Source of the DNA: Pseudomonas sp. CHM02
Lineage (GTDB): Bacteria; Pseudomonadota; Gammaproteobacteria; Pseudomonadales; Pseudomonadaceae
Reading direction: 5' to 3'
DNA length: 37,018 nt
NCBI RefSeq assembly: GCF_000612585.1
Contig: NZ_JFCA01000063.1
Location: forward strand, 1 to 37,018
Shown here one piece after another: positions 24,590-32,330 of this stretch (positions are counted from its first letter, which is position 1; each line of letters starts with the position of its first letter). The notes under the pieces were generated by a model, which was given only the letters and a program-made list of their open reading frames with translations, had not been told where the DNA came from and searched no databases. The translations under genes were made by a program, and so were the position numbers.

Positions 24590-25795
24590 ATGAAAACGCT
24601 TTGGCAACACTGCCACGTCGCAACCATGGCACAGGGCAAATACTCGATCATCGAGGATGCCGCCATGGTGACCGCCGGTTCGCTCATCGAGTGGATCGGC
24701 CCCCGCAGCCAGGTACCGACGGCGGATTACGCCCAGGTGCATGACCTGCAAGGCGCGTGGGTCACCCCCGGGCTGATCGACTGCCACACCCACACGGTGT
24801 TCGGCGGCAACCGCAGCGGCGAATTCGAGCAGCGTCTCGAAGGCGTCAGCTACGCCGAGATCGCGGCCAAGGGCGGCGGTATTGCCAGCACCGTGCGCGC
24901 TACCCGTGCTGCCACGGAAGATGAACTGTTTGCCAGCGCCCACAAGCGCCTGCGCAGTCTGCTGCGCGACGGCGTGACCACGGTCGAGATCAAGTCCGGC
25001 TACGGGCTGGACCTGGTCAACGAACGCAAGATGCTGCGGGTGGCCCGTCGCCTCGGCGAAGCGCTGCCGGTCAGCGTGCGTGCCACCTGCCTGGCGGCCC
25101 ATGCGCTACCGCCGGAGTACAAGGACCGCGCCGACGACTACATCGAGCACATCTGCGCCGAGATGCTGCCGGCCCTGGCGGCGGAAGGGCTGGTGGACGC
25201 GGTGGATGCGTTCTGCGAATACCTGGCGTTCTCCACCGAACAGGTGGAACGCGTATTCAAAGTCGCCCAGCAGCTGAGCCTGCCGGTGAAGTTGCACGCC
25301 GAGCAACTCTCGTCGCTGCACGGCTCCAGCCTGGCCGCGCGTTACCACGCGCTGTCGGCGGACCACCTGGAATTCATGACCGAAGACGACGCCATCGCCA
25401 TGGCCGCCGCCGGCACCGTCGCGGTCTTGCTGCCGGGCGCTTTCTACTTCCTGCGCGAAACCCAGTTGCCGCCGATGGACGCCCTGCGCAAGCACGGTGT
25501 GAAGATCGCCATCGCCAGTGACCTCAACCCCGGCACCTCGCCGGCCCTGTCGGTGCGCCTGATGCTCAACATGGCCTGCACGCTGTTCCGCATGACCCCG
25601 GAAGAAGCCCTCGCCGGTGCCACGCAACATGCCGCCACTGCGTTGGGCATGGGTGACACCCACGGCTCCCTGGAAGTGGGCAAGGTCGCGGATTTTGTCG
25701 CCTGGCAGATCGATCGTCCCGCCGACCTGGCCTATTGGCTGGGCGGCGAATTGGATAAACGCGTCGTGCGTCATGGCGTCGACGTCACTGTTTGA
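24590..25795 (+). CDS. hutI: Imidazolonepropionase
   Basis: Third step: 4-imidazolone-5-propanoate + water gives N-formimino-L-glutamate. A cytoplasmic metal-dependent amidohydrolase of 401 aa. Seen: WVTPGLIDCHTHTVFGGNRSGEFEQRLEG with the HxH metal pair near residues 65-67, TTVEIKSGYGLD, VKLHAEQLSS, ALSADHLEFM, and the metal Asp in IASDLNPGTSP. TAGGGAGG (24577-24584) serves the ATG at 24590; the in-frame TTG at 24587 is too close. The TGA overlaps the ribosome site of hutG. Confidence 0.97.
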   Translation: MKTLWQHCHVATMAQGKYSIIEDAAMVTAGSLIEWIGPRSQVPTADYAQVHDLQGAWVTPGLIDCHTHTVFGGNRSGEFEQRLEGVSYAEIAAKGGGIASTVRATRAATEDELFASAHKRLRSLLRDGVTTVEIKSGYGLDLVNERKMLRVARRLGEALPVSVRATCLAAHALPPEYKDRADDYIEHICAEMLPALAAEGLVDAVDAFCEYLAFSTEQVERVFKVAQQLSLPVKLHAEQLSSLHGSSLAARYHALSADHLEFMTEDDAIAMAAAGTVAVLLPGAFYFLRETQLPPMDALRKHGVKIAIASDLNPGTSPALSVRLMLNMACTLFRMTPEEALAGATQHAATALGMGDTHGSLEVGKVADFVAWQIDRPADLAYWLGGELDKRVVRHGVDVTV

Positions 25796-25807
25796 GGAGT
25801 ACTGCTT

Positions 25808-26608
25808 GTGGATAAGGTTCTGAACTTCAAACAAGGTCGGGTGCCGCTGCTGATCAGCATGCCCCACGCCGGTCTGCACCTCACGCCCGCCGTCAAGGCT
25901 GGGCTGATCCCCGAGGCGCAAAGCCTGCCGGACACCGACTGGCACATTCCTGCGCTGTATGACTTTGCCGAGGCACTGGGTGCCAGCACCTTGTCGGCCG
26001 AATATTCGCGGTTTGTGATCGACTTGAACCGGCCATCCGACGACAAACCGTTGTATGCCGGCGCCACCACCGGCCTGTACCCGGCGACGCTGTTCGAGGG
26101 CGTGCCCTTGTTCCGTGAAGGGCATGAGCCGTCTGAAGAAGAGCGCGTGACCTATCTGCAAAAAATCTGGGGCCCGTATCACCGAACCCTGCAAGAAGAG
26201 CTGGCGCGGCTCAAGGCTGAGTTCGGCTATGCACTGTTGTTTGATGCGCACTCGATCCGCTCGGTGATCCCGCACCTGTTCGAAGGCAAGTTGCCGGACT
26301 TCAATCTCGGCACCTTCAACGGCGCCGCCTGTGATCCAGAGCTGGCCAGCCAGTTGGAGGCCATCTGCGCCAGGCATCCTCAGTACACCCATGTACTCAA
26401 CGGGCGCTTCAAGGGTGGCCACATCACCCGGCATTACGGTGACCCGGCGCAGGATATCCACGCCGTGCAGCTGGAGTTGTGCCAGAGCACTTACATGGAA
26501 GAGGTTGAGCCGTTCCGCTATCGCCCGGACCTGGCCGAGCCGACGCGGTTGGTGCTCAAGCAATTGCTTGACGGGTTGTTAGCCTGGGGGCAACAGCGTT
26601 ACGGCTGA
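25808..26608 (+). CDS. hutG: N-formylglutamate deformylase
   Basis: Last step: N-formyl-L-glutamate + water gives L-glutamate + formate, finishing the HutF branch. A cytoplasmic zinc-dependent N-formylglutamate amidohydrolase, 266 aa. Seen: LLISMPHAGLHL near the start, LPDTDWHIPALYDFAEALGA, SRFVIDLNRPSDD, LLFDAHSIRS with a metal His, and GGHITRHYG. The start is GTG at 25808, eight bases after GAGGAG, which overlaps the hutI stop; hutI and hutG are therefore tightly linked. A REP pair begins 8 bp after the stop and probably ends the operon. Confidence 0.96.
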   Translation: MDKVLNFKQGRVPLLISMPHAGLHLTPAVKAGLIPEAQSLPDTDWHIPALYDFAEALGASTLSAEYSRFVIDLNRPSDDKPLYAGATTGLYPATLFEGVPLFREGHEPSEEERVTYLQKIWGPYHRTLQEELARLKAEFGYALLFDAHSIRSVIPHLFEGKLPDFNLGTFNGAACDPELASQLEAICARHPQYTHVLNGRFKGGHITRHYGDPAQDIHAVQLELCQSTYMEEVEPFRYRPDLAEPTRLVLKQLLDGLLAWGQQRYG

Positions 26609-26615
26609 AATAGCT

Positions 26616-26689
26616 ATCGCAGGCAAGCCAGCTCCCACATTGAATCGGGTTCACACGGTCAAAATGTGGGAGCGGGCTTGCCCGCGATG
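26616..26689. repeat. REP pair after hutG
   Basis: ATCGCAGGCAAGCCAGCTCCCACAT (26616-26640) faces ATGTGGGAGCGGGCTTGCCCGCGAT (26664-26689) around a 23-base spacer; the tails point outward as in the 19766-19833 element. Likely 3' boundary of the hut operon. Confidence 0.88.
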
Positions 26690-26768
26690 ACGGCCGCACA
26701 GTCGCCCCAGTGCAACTGGCCGTCGCCCCAGTTCGTGTTGACTCAGGCTCCACTGGCTAAGGTTGTGG

Positions 26769-26776
26769 AATAACAA
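26769..26776 (+). promoter_or_regulatory. Candidate Hfq/Crc motif before the orphan binding protein
   Basis: AATAACAA is an exact AANAANAA match and AACAACAG directly extends it with one mismatch. It begins 30 bases before the ATG at 26799. Suggests catabolite control of an uptake gene; motif match only. Confidence 0.4.
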
Positions 26777-26798
26777 CAGCCAAGTGAGACCACCCCCC

Positions 26799-27734
26799 AT
26801 GCAAAAAACCTTGTTGAGCCTTATCGGCGCCGCACTGTTCAGTGCACACGCCATGGCCGCCGAACCGGCCTCCTGCAAAAACATCCGCATGGGCGTCGTC
26901 AGCTGGACTGACGTTGTCGCCACCTCCGGCATGGCCGACGTGCTGCTCAATGGCCTGGGTTATGACAGCAAACAGACCAGCGCCGTGCAGCAGATCATCT
27001 TTGCCGGCATCCGCGACAAACGCCTGGACATCTTCCTCGGCTACTGGAAACCGGCGATGGACAACAACATCGCGCCGTTTCTGGCGGCCAAGCAGGTCAA
27101 AGTGTTCGACACCCCGAGCCTGTCCGACGCCCAGGCCACCTTGGCCGTGCCGCAATACGTGGCCGACGCCGGCTTGAAGACCTTCGCCGATATCGCCCGC
27201 TTCAAGGACAAACTGGGCGGCAAGATCTATGGGATCGAACCCGGCAGTGGCGCCAATACCGATATCCAGAAAATGATCGACACCAACCACTTCGGCCTCG
27301 GTGGCTTCAAGCTGGTGGCCTCCGGCGAAGCGGGGATGCTGGCGGCGGTGCAGCGTGCGGTGAATCGCAAGGAATTCGTGGTGTTTGTCGGCTGGACGCC
27401 GCACCCGATGAACATCAACATGAAGATGGCCTACCTCACCGGCAGTGAAGATGTGTTCGGCCCCGACGAAGGCCGCGCCACCGTTTCCACCGTCACCGCG
27501 CCGGACTTCGCCGAGCGCTGCCCCAATGCCCACCGTCTGCTGGAAAACCTCACCTTCACCGCTGCACAGGAAAGCCAGCTGATGGTGCCGATCATGGAGC
27601 GCCAGTCGCCGCAGGACGTCGCCAAGCAATGGCTGCGCGATCATCCCGAGGATCTGCAGCGCTGGCTGGCTGGGGTTCAGGCGTTTGATGGCAGCGATGG
27701 TGTGGCGGCTGTGCAAGCCAGCCTGGAGCTTTGA
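26799..27734 (+). CDS. choX: Orphan choline/betaine-type ABC binding protein (ChoX family)
   Basis: Periplasmic solute-binding protein of 311 aa. Seen: signal peptide ending AMA before AEPASCKNIRMG; the OpuAC-type core with VSWTDVVATSGMADVLLNGLGY, a feature of choline/betaine/carnitine binding proteins; DIFLGYWKPAMDNNI and FVGWTPHPMNI, which carry the aromatic and acidic residues expected around a quaternary amine. No permease or ATPase is adjacent, so it is an orphan subunit; Pseudomonas species are known to route several such proteins through one core transporter (Cbc). Because hutXWV is the same ABC class, sharing with HutWV is also conceivable. I use the symbol at family level; betX- or caiX-like specificity is equally possible. 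Confidence 0.78.
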   Translation: MQKTLLSLIGAALFSAHAMAAEPASCKNIRMGVVSWTDVVATSGMADVLLNGLGYDSKQTSAVQQIIFAGIRDKRLDIFLGYWKPAMDNNIAPFLAAKQVKVFDTPSLSDAQATLAVPQYVADAGLKTFADIARFKDKLGGKIYGIEPGSGANTDIQKMIDTNHFGLGGFKLVASGEAGMLAAVQRAVNRKEFVVFVGWTPHPMNINMKMAYLTGSEDVFGPDEGRATVSTVTAPDFAERCPNAHRLLENLTFTAAQESQLMVPIMERQSPQDVAKQWLRDHPEDLQRWLAGVQAFDGSDGVAAVQASLEL

Positions 27735-27766
27735 GCCGAACCTTCCACACCAGGCAACACGGGCAA

Positions 27767-27858
27767 ATGTGGGAGCCGGGCTTGCCCGCGATGGCGGTGT
27801 GTCAGGCATTGACTAGTTGGCAGGCACACCGCTTTCGCAGGCAAGCCAGCTCCCACAC
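27767..27858. repeat. REPIN palindrome between the orphan binding protein and esterase genes
   Basis: Arms ATGTGGGAGCCGGGCTTGCC and GGCAAGCCAGCTCCCACA, imperfect in the middle, with an inner GGTGTGtCAGGC/GCAGGCACACC-like hairpin. Starts 33 bp after the binding-protein stop and ends 30 bp before the esterase start. Confidence 0.85.
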
Positions 27859-27887
27859 TTGATCTCCAGCGTCAGGGATATTTGCGC

Positions 27888-28817
27888 ATGTACCCGATTT
27901 CTCCTCAGCTCGCCGCCTTCGTCACCAAGACCGAATCCTTCGCCAGTGACGATTCGTCGCTGGCTGGGCTACGCACAGGCTATGACCGCATGTGCCGTGC
28001 ATTCACCCCGCCGCAACCCGAAGGCTTGCAGGTCGAGGACTTCACCCTGGCGGGCGTGTGTGTGCGCAGTTATCTGCCCACCGCGCCTACGCCTCCTGAC
28101 GGCTGGCCGTGCCTCCTTTATATGCACGGCGGCGGCTGGGTGGTCGGCGGGCTGGACTCCCACGACTTCATCTGCTTCGAGCTGGCCATTGCCTTGCAGG
28201 TACTGGTGATCGCCATCGATTACCGGCTGGCACCTGAGCACCCATTCCCCGCCGCGTATGAGGATTGCCGCGCCGTATGGCACGCGATCCAGGCCGGGCA
28301 GGGGCCTTATGCGATCAACCTGCAACGTCTGGTGGTGATTGGCGACAGCGCGGGCGGCAACCTGGCCGCGGCGTTGTGCCTGGGCTTGCGGGACGATGGG
28401 CAGCCGTTGCCGCGGGCCCAGGTATTGATCTATCCGGGGTTGGGTGGCCCATCCGACCTGCCGTCGCGGCGCGAGTGCATGGACGCGCCGTTGCTCAGCA
28501 GCGCCGATACCGACTGCTACCTGGCGCTGTACTTGCGGGGCAGCGGCAAGCCATCACCCTATGCCATGCCGCTGTTAGCCGCGGATTTCAGTGGTTTGCC
28601 CAAGGCCTTCATCGCCGTCGCCCAGTTCGACCCGCTGCGCGACGACGGCAGGCTGTATGCCGAACGCCTGCAAGCGGCGGGCGTGGCCAGCGTGTTGTAC
28701 CCCGGCAAAGGCCTGGTGCACGGTTGCCTGCGCGCGCGGCGGCAAGTGCCGGAGGTGGACCGGCTTTACGATGACCTGCTGGATTACCTGGGGAGCGAAG
28801 GGCTGACACAGGTCTAA
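27888..28817 (+). CDS. HSL-family alpha/beta hydrolase (esterase)
   Basis: Cytoplasmic carboxylester hydrolase of 309 aa in the hormone-sensitive-lipase (family IV) group. Seen: oxyanion motif MHGGGWVVGG near residues 79-88, catalytic Ser in GDSAGGNLAAAL near residue 150, Asp in AQFDPLRDD and His in VHGCLRAR. No signal peptide or membrane segment. I take the ATG at 27888 (AGGGA at 27874-27878) over an in-frame TTG at 27882. The natural ester is not evident. The neighbouring quaternary-amine binding protein makes a choline or carnitine ester worth considering, but the palindrome between them argues that they need not form an operon. Confidence 0.88.
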   Translation: MYPISPQLAAFVTKTESFASDDSSLAGLRTGYDRMCRAFTPPQPEGLQVEDFTLAGVCVRSYLPTAPTPPDGWPCLLYMHGGGWVVGGLDSHDFICFELAIALQVLVIAIDYRLAPEHPFPAAYEDCRAVWHAIQAGQGPYAINLQRLVVIGDSAGGNLAAALCLGLRDDGQPLPRAQVLIYPGLGGPSDLPSRRECMDAPLLSSADTDCYLALYLRGSGKPSPYAMPLLAADFSGLPKAFIAVAQFDPLRDDGRLYAERLQAAGVASVLYPGKGLVHGCLRARRQVPEVDRLYDDLLDYLGSEGLTQV

Positions 28818-28920
28818 GCGCTCAAGGACATGCTCATTGCACAATTCGGGTTTATAGTGCCAGACGGCAAAATAAAAGACGTCCCCCCAGGGATGAACCC
28901 GAACCCCTACGGAGCGCGCA

Positions 28921-29892
28921 ATGCAGACTTGGTACCCGCAGATCAAACCCTACGCCCGGCACGATCTGGCAGTCGATGACACTCACACGCTGTACGTCGA
29001 TGAAAGTGGCTCCCCCGAAGGCTTGCCCGTCGTATTCATCCATGGTGGCCCTGGTGCCGGTTGTGATGCGCAGAGCCGCTGCTATTTCGACCCGAACCTG
29101 TACCGCATCGTCACCTTCGACCAGCGTGGCTGCGGGCGCTCCACCCCTCGCGCCAGCCTGGAAAACAACACCACCTGGGATCTGGTCGCCGACCTTGAGC
29201 GTATCCGCGAACACTTGGGTATCGACAAATGGGTGCTGTTCGGCGGCTCCTGGGGCTCGACCCTGGCCCTGGCCTACGCGCAGACCCATCCGGAGCGTGT
29301 GCACGGCCTGATCGTGCGCGGCATTTTCCTCGCCCGCCCGCAGGACATCCATTGGTTTTACCAGGAGGGTGCGAGCCGTCTGTTCCCGGACTACTGGCAG
29401 GATTACATCGCGCCTATCCCACCGGAAGAGCGTCACGACATGATCGCGGCCTACCACAAGCGCCTCACCGGTAACGACCAGATCGCCCAGATGCACGCCG
29501 CCAAGGCCTGGTCCGGCTGGGAAGGGCGCATGCTGGGCCTGTGCCCGAGCCCGCAGCATGTGGAGCGCTTTTCCGAGCCGCAACGCGCGCTATCCATCGC
29601 GCGTATCGAGTGCCACTACTTCACCAACAACTCGTTCCTGGAGCCCAACCAACTGATCCGCGATATGCACAAGATCGCCCATCTGCCTGGCGTAATCATT
29701 CACGGGCGCTACGATATGATCTGCCCATTGGATAACGCCTGGGAGTTGCACCAGGCGTGGCCCAACAGTGAGCTGCAGGTGATTCGCGAGGCCGGCCATG
29801 CGGCGTCCGAACCTGGCATCACCGATGCCTTGGTGCGTGCGACCAGCCAAATGGCACGCCGCTTGCTCGACCTGCCGCCTGAAGAAGCATGA
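28921..29892 (+). CDS. pip: Proline iminopeptidase
   Basis: Cytoplasmic serine peptidase (family S33) that removes N-terminal proline from peptides; 323 aa, the usual length. Seen: the N-terminal WYPQIKPYARHDLAVDDTHTLYV, oxyanion HGGPGAGCD near residues 41-49, nucleophile GGSWGSTLALAYAQ near residue 110, Asp in HGRYDMICPL and His in EAGHAASEPG. GGAG lies seven bases upstream of the ATG. The TGA overlaps the start of dtd (ATGA), an arrangement I recall from other Pseudomonas. Confidence 0.95.
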   Translation: MQTWYPQIKPYARHDLAVDDTHTLYVDESGSPEGLPVVFIHGGPGAGCDAQSRCYFDPNLYRIVTFDQRGCGRSTPRASLENNTTWDLVADLERIREHLGIDKWVLFGGSWGSTLALAYAQTHPERVHGLIVRGIFLARPQDIHWFYQEGASRLFPDYWQDYIAPIPPEERHDMIAAYHKRLTGNDQIAQMHAAKAWSGWEGRMLGLCPSPQHVERFSEPQRALSIARIECHYFTNNSFLEPNQLIRDMHKIAHLPGVIIHGRYDMICPLDNAWELHQAWPNSELQVIREAGHAASEPGITDALVRATSQMARRLLDLPPEEA

Positions 29893-30326
29893 AGGGCCTG
29901 TTGCAACGGGTGCGAGGCGCCCGGGTCGAGGTGGTGGGCGAAATCGTCGGGGCCATCGACCAGGGTTTGCTGGTGCTGGTAGCTGTCGAGCCTTCGGATA
30001 CTCCGGAGAGTGCCGATAAACTGCTGCACAAGCTGCTGAACTACCGGGTGTTCAGCGATGACGAAGGCAAGATGAACCTGTCGCTCAAGGACATCGGCGG
30101 CGGTTTGTTGCTGGTGTCGCAGTTCACCCTGGCGGCGGATACCAGGAGCGGGCTGCGACCGAGCTTCTCCACGGCGGCCCCGCCGGCCCTGGGAGCGGCG
30201 CTTTTCGATCATTTGCTGTTACAAGCGCAACAATTGCATGGCAAGGTGGCGTCAGGGCGTTTTGGCGCCGATATGCAGGTGCATTTGGTCAATGATGGCC
30301 CTGTCACCTTCCTCTTACAGACGTGA
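29889..30326 (+). CDS. dtd: D-aminoacyl-tRNA deacylase
   Basis: Hydrolyses D-aminoacyl-tRNAs (and mischarged Gly-tRNA-Ala), keeping D-amino acids out of protein; cytoplasmic homodimer, 145 aa. Seen: MKGLLQRVRGARVEV at the N terminus, LLLVSQFTLAAD near residues 76-87, and the Gly-cisPro signature VNDGPVTF near the C terminus. Both DTD motifs are intact. Four-base overlap with pip. The 267-bp gap after it holds an AT-rich inverted repeat (ATTAAAA/TTTTAAT at about 30330-30348) and the opgG promoter region. Confidence 0.96.
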   Translation: MKGLLQRVRGARVEVVGEIVGAIDQGLLVLVAVEPSDTPESADKLLHKLLNYRVFSDDEGKMNLSLKDIGGGLLLVSQFTLAADTRSGLRPSFSTAAPPALGAALFDHLLLQAQQLHGKVASGRFGADMQVHLVNDGPVTFLLQT

Positions 30327-30593
30327 ATGTATTAAAAACGACTTTTAATGCCTAAAAACGCAGGGTTTCGCTACAAATACTTCGTTATCCCTGATGCGTT
30401 GTCTCGCGGGCTACTAGATAATCGCGCGCTACGGGGATCAGCGTTGTTTGGTCCATTTTTGACTTAGGTAGAGCCTTGTCCGATAGCCAATGGGGAATCA
30501 TTTTGCCCCAGGGGAGTCGGAACAATGCTCGCCAACCTGGCATATAGATAGCTGGCCGTTGGTTTTTTGATCTGTTTTCGGCGAGGGTTGCTC

Positions 30594-32330
30594 GTGATTG
30601 TTAGTCCCTGTAATGCACCAAAATTGTCTGCCAAACGGTTACGAAACGCACTGGTGACGGGCTCCGCCCTGTTTTGCCTGTTCGGCGCGGGTCAACTGTG
30701 GGCATTCAGTCTGGATGATGTGTCGGCCAAGGCAAAAGAGCTGGCCGGGCAGAAATACGAAGCTCCGCGCAGCAATCTGCCGAACGAATTCCGCGAAATG
30801 AAGTTCGCGGACTACCAGAAGATTCGTTTCCGCAACGAAAAAGCCGAGTGGGCCGATCAGAACACCCCGTTCAAGCTGTCCTTCTATCACCAGGGTATGC
30901 ACTTCGATACACCGGTGAAAATCAACGAAGTCACCGCCGACAGCGTCCAGGAAATCAAGTACGACCCCACGCGCTTCGATTTCGGCGACGTGAAGTTTGA
31001 TCCTAAAGCCACCGAACAGCTGGGTTATGCCGGCTTCCGTGTGCTGTACCCGATCAACAAGGCCGACAAGCAAGACGAAATCATGACCATGCTGGGCGCC
31101 AGCTACTTCCGCGTGGTCGGCAAGGGCCAGGCGTATGGCCTGTCCGCCCGTGGCATGGCGATCGACACCGCGTTGCCGTCCGGCGAAGAGTTCCCGCGTT
31201 TCACCGAATTCTGGATCGAGCGTCCGAAGCCGGGTGAGAAACAACTGGTGATCTTTGCCCTGCTGGACTCGCCACGCGCTACCGGGGCTTACCGCCTGAT
31301 CCTGCGTCCGGGCACCGACACCATTGTCGATGTGAAATCCCAGATGTTCCTGCGCGACAAGGTCAGCAAGCTGGGCGTTGCCCCGTTGACCAGCATGTAC
31401 CTGTTCGGCGCGAACCAGCCGTCCAAGGTGCTCAACTACCGTCGTGAACTGCACGATTCCAGCGGCCTGTCGATCCATGCCGGCAATGGCGAGTGGATCT
31501 GGCGCCCGCTGAACAACCCTAAACACCTGTCGGTCAGCAACTTCACCGTAGAGAACCCGAAAGGTTTCGGCCTGCTGCAACGCGGCCGCGACTTCAGCCA
31601 CTACGAAGACCTGGACGACAACTACGACAAGCGCCCAAGCGCCTGGATCGAGCCTGAGGGCGACTGGGGCAAAGGCACCGTCAACCTGGTCGAGATTCCG
31701 ACCGCCGATGAAACCAATGACAACATCGTGGCGTTCTGGAGCCCTGCGGAGCTGCCGGAAGTCGGCAAGCCGCTGGATGTGTCCTACCGCCTGCACTGGA
31801 CCATGGACGAAAAATCGCTGCACCCGACCGACAGCGCCTGGGTCAAGCAGACCCTGCGCTCCACCGGTGACGTGAAGCAATCCAACCTGATCCGCCAGCC
31901 TGACGGCAGCGTGGCCTACCTGGTGGACTTCGAGGGCCCGTCGCTCAAGGCGTTGCCTTCGGACGCGCCAGTTCGCAGCCAGGTGAGTGTCGGCGACAAT
32001 GCCGAACTGGTTGAAAACAGCGTGCGCTACAACGAGCACACCAAAGGCTGGCGCCTGACCCTGCGCATGAAGATCAAGGACGCAGGCAAGCCGACCGAAA
32101 TGCGCGCTGCGCTGGTGCAGGACGTTCCGCCGCCAGCCCCCGAGCAGGACTCGAGCCACGTGCTCAAGGCCGACAAGGTCCTGGCCAAGCAACACGAGAA
32201 ACAGGTCAAGAAAGACGCGAAAGACAAGGAAGCCAAGCAGCCAGAAGCTGCCCCAGCCACACCGGAGCCGATCAAGACCGAGCAAGTCCTGACCGAAACC
32301 TGGAGCTATCAGTTGCCTGCCGATGAGTAA
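30594..32330 (+). CDS. opgG: Periplasmic glucan biosynthesis protein OpgG (MdoG)
   Basis: Periplasmic protein required with OpgH to make osmoregulated periplasmic glucans, acting on the growing beta-glucan backbone (branching or release). 578 aa. Seen: signal peptide ending QLWA before FSLDDVSAKAKELAG; the MdoG beta-sandwich beginning PNEFREMKFADYQKIRFR; GLSARGMAIDTALPSGEEFPRFTEFW, expected at the active cleft; and a Lys/Glu/Ala-rich tail near residues 525-560, longer than in E. coli by eye. GTG at 30594 with GGCGAGGG upstream is preferred over the in-frame start at 30567. Its last eight bases overlap opgH. Confidence 0.94.
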   Translation: MIVSPCNAPKLSAKRLRNALVTGSALFCLFGAGQLWAFSLDDVSAKAKELAGQKYEAPRSNLPNEFREMKFADYQKIRFRNEKAEWADQNTPFKLSFYHQGMHFDTPVKINEVTADSVQEIKYDPTRFDFGDVKFDPKATEQLGYAGFRVLYPINKADKQDEIMTMLGASYFRVVGKGQAYGLSARGMAIDTALPSGEEFPRFTEFWIERPKPGEKQLVIFALLDSPRATGAYRLILRPGTDTIVDVKSQMFLRDKVSKLGVAPLTSMYLFGANQPSKVLNYRRELHDSSGLSIHAGNGEWIWRPLNNPKHLSVSNFTVENPKGFGLLQRGRDFSHYEDLDDNYDKRPSAWIEPEGDWGKGTVNLVEIPTADETNDNIVAFWSPAELPEVGKPLDVSYRLHWTMDEKSLHPTDSAWVKQTLRSTGDVKQSNLIRQPDGSVAYLVDFEGPSLKALPSDAPVRSQVSVGDNAELVENSVRYNEHTKGWRLTLRMKIKDAGKPTEMRAALVQDVPPPAPEQDSSHVLKADKVLAKQHEKQVKKDAKDKEAKQPEAAPATPEPIKTEQVLTETWSYQLPADE

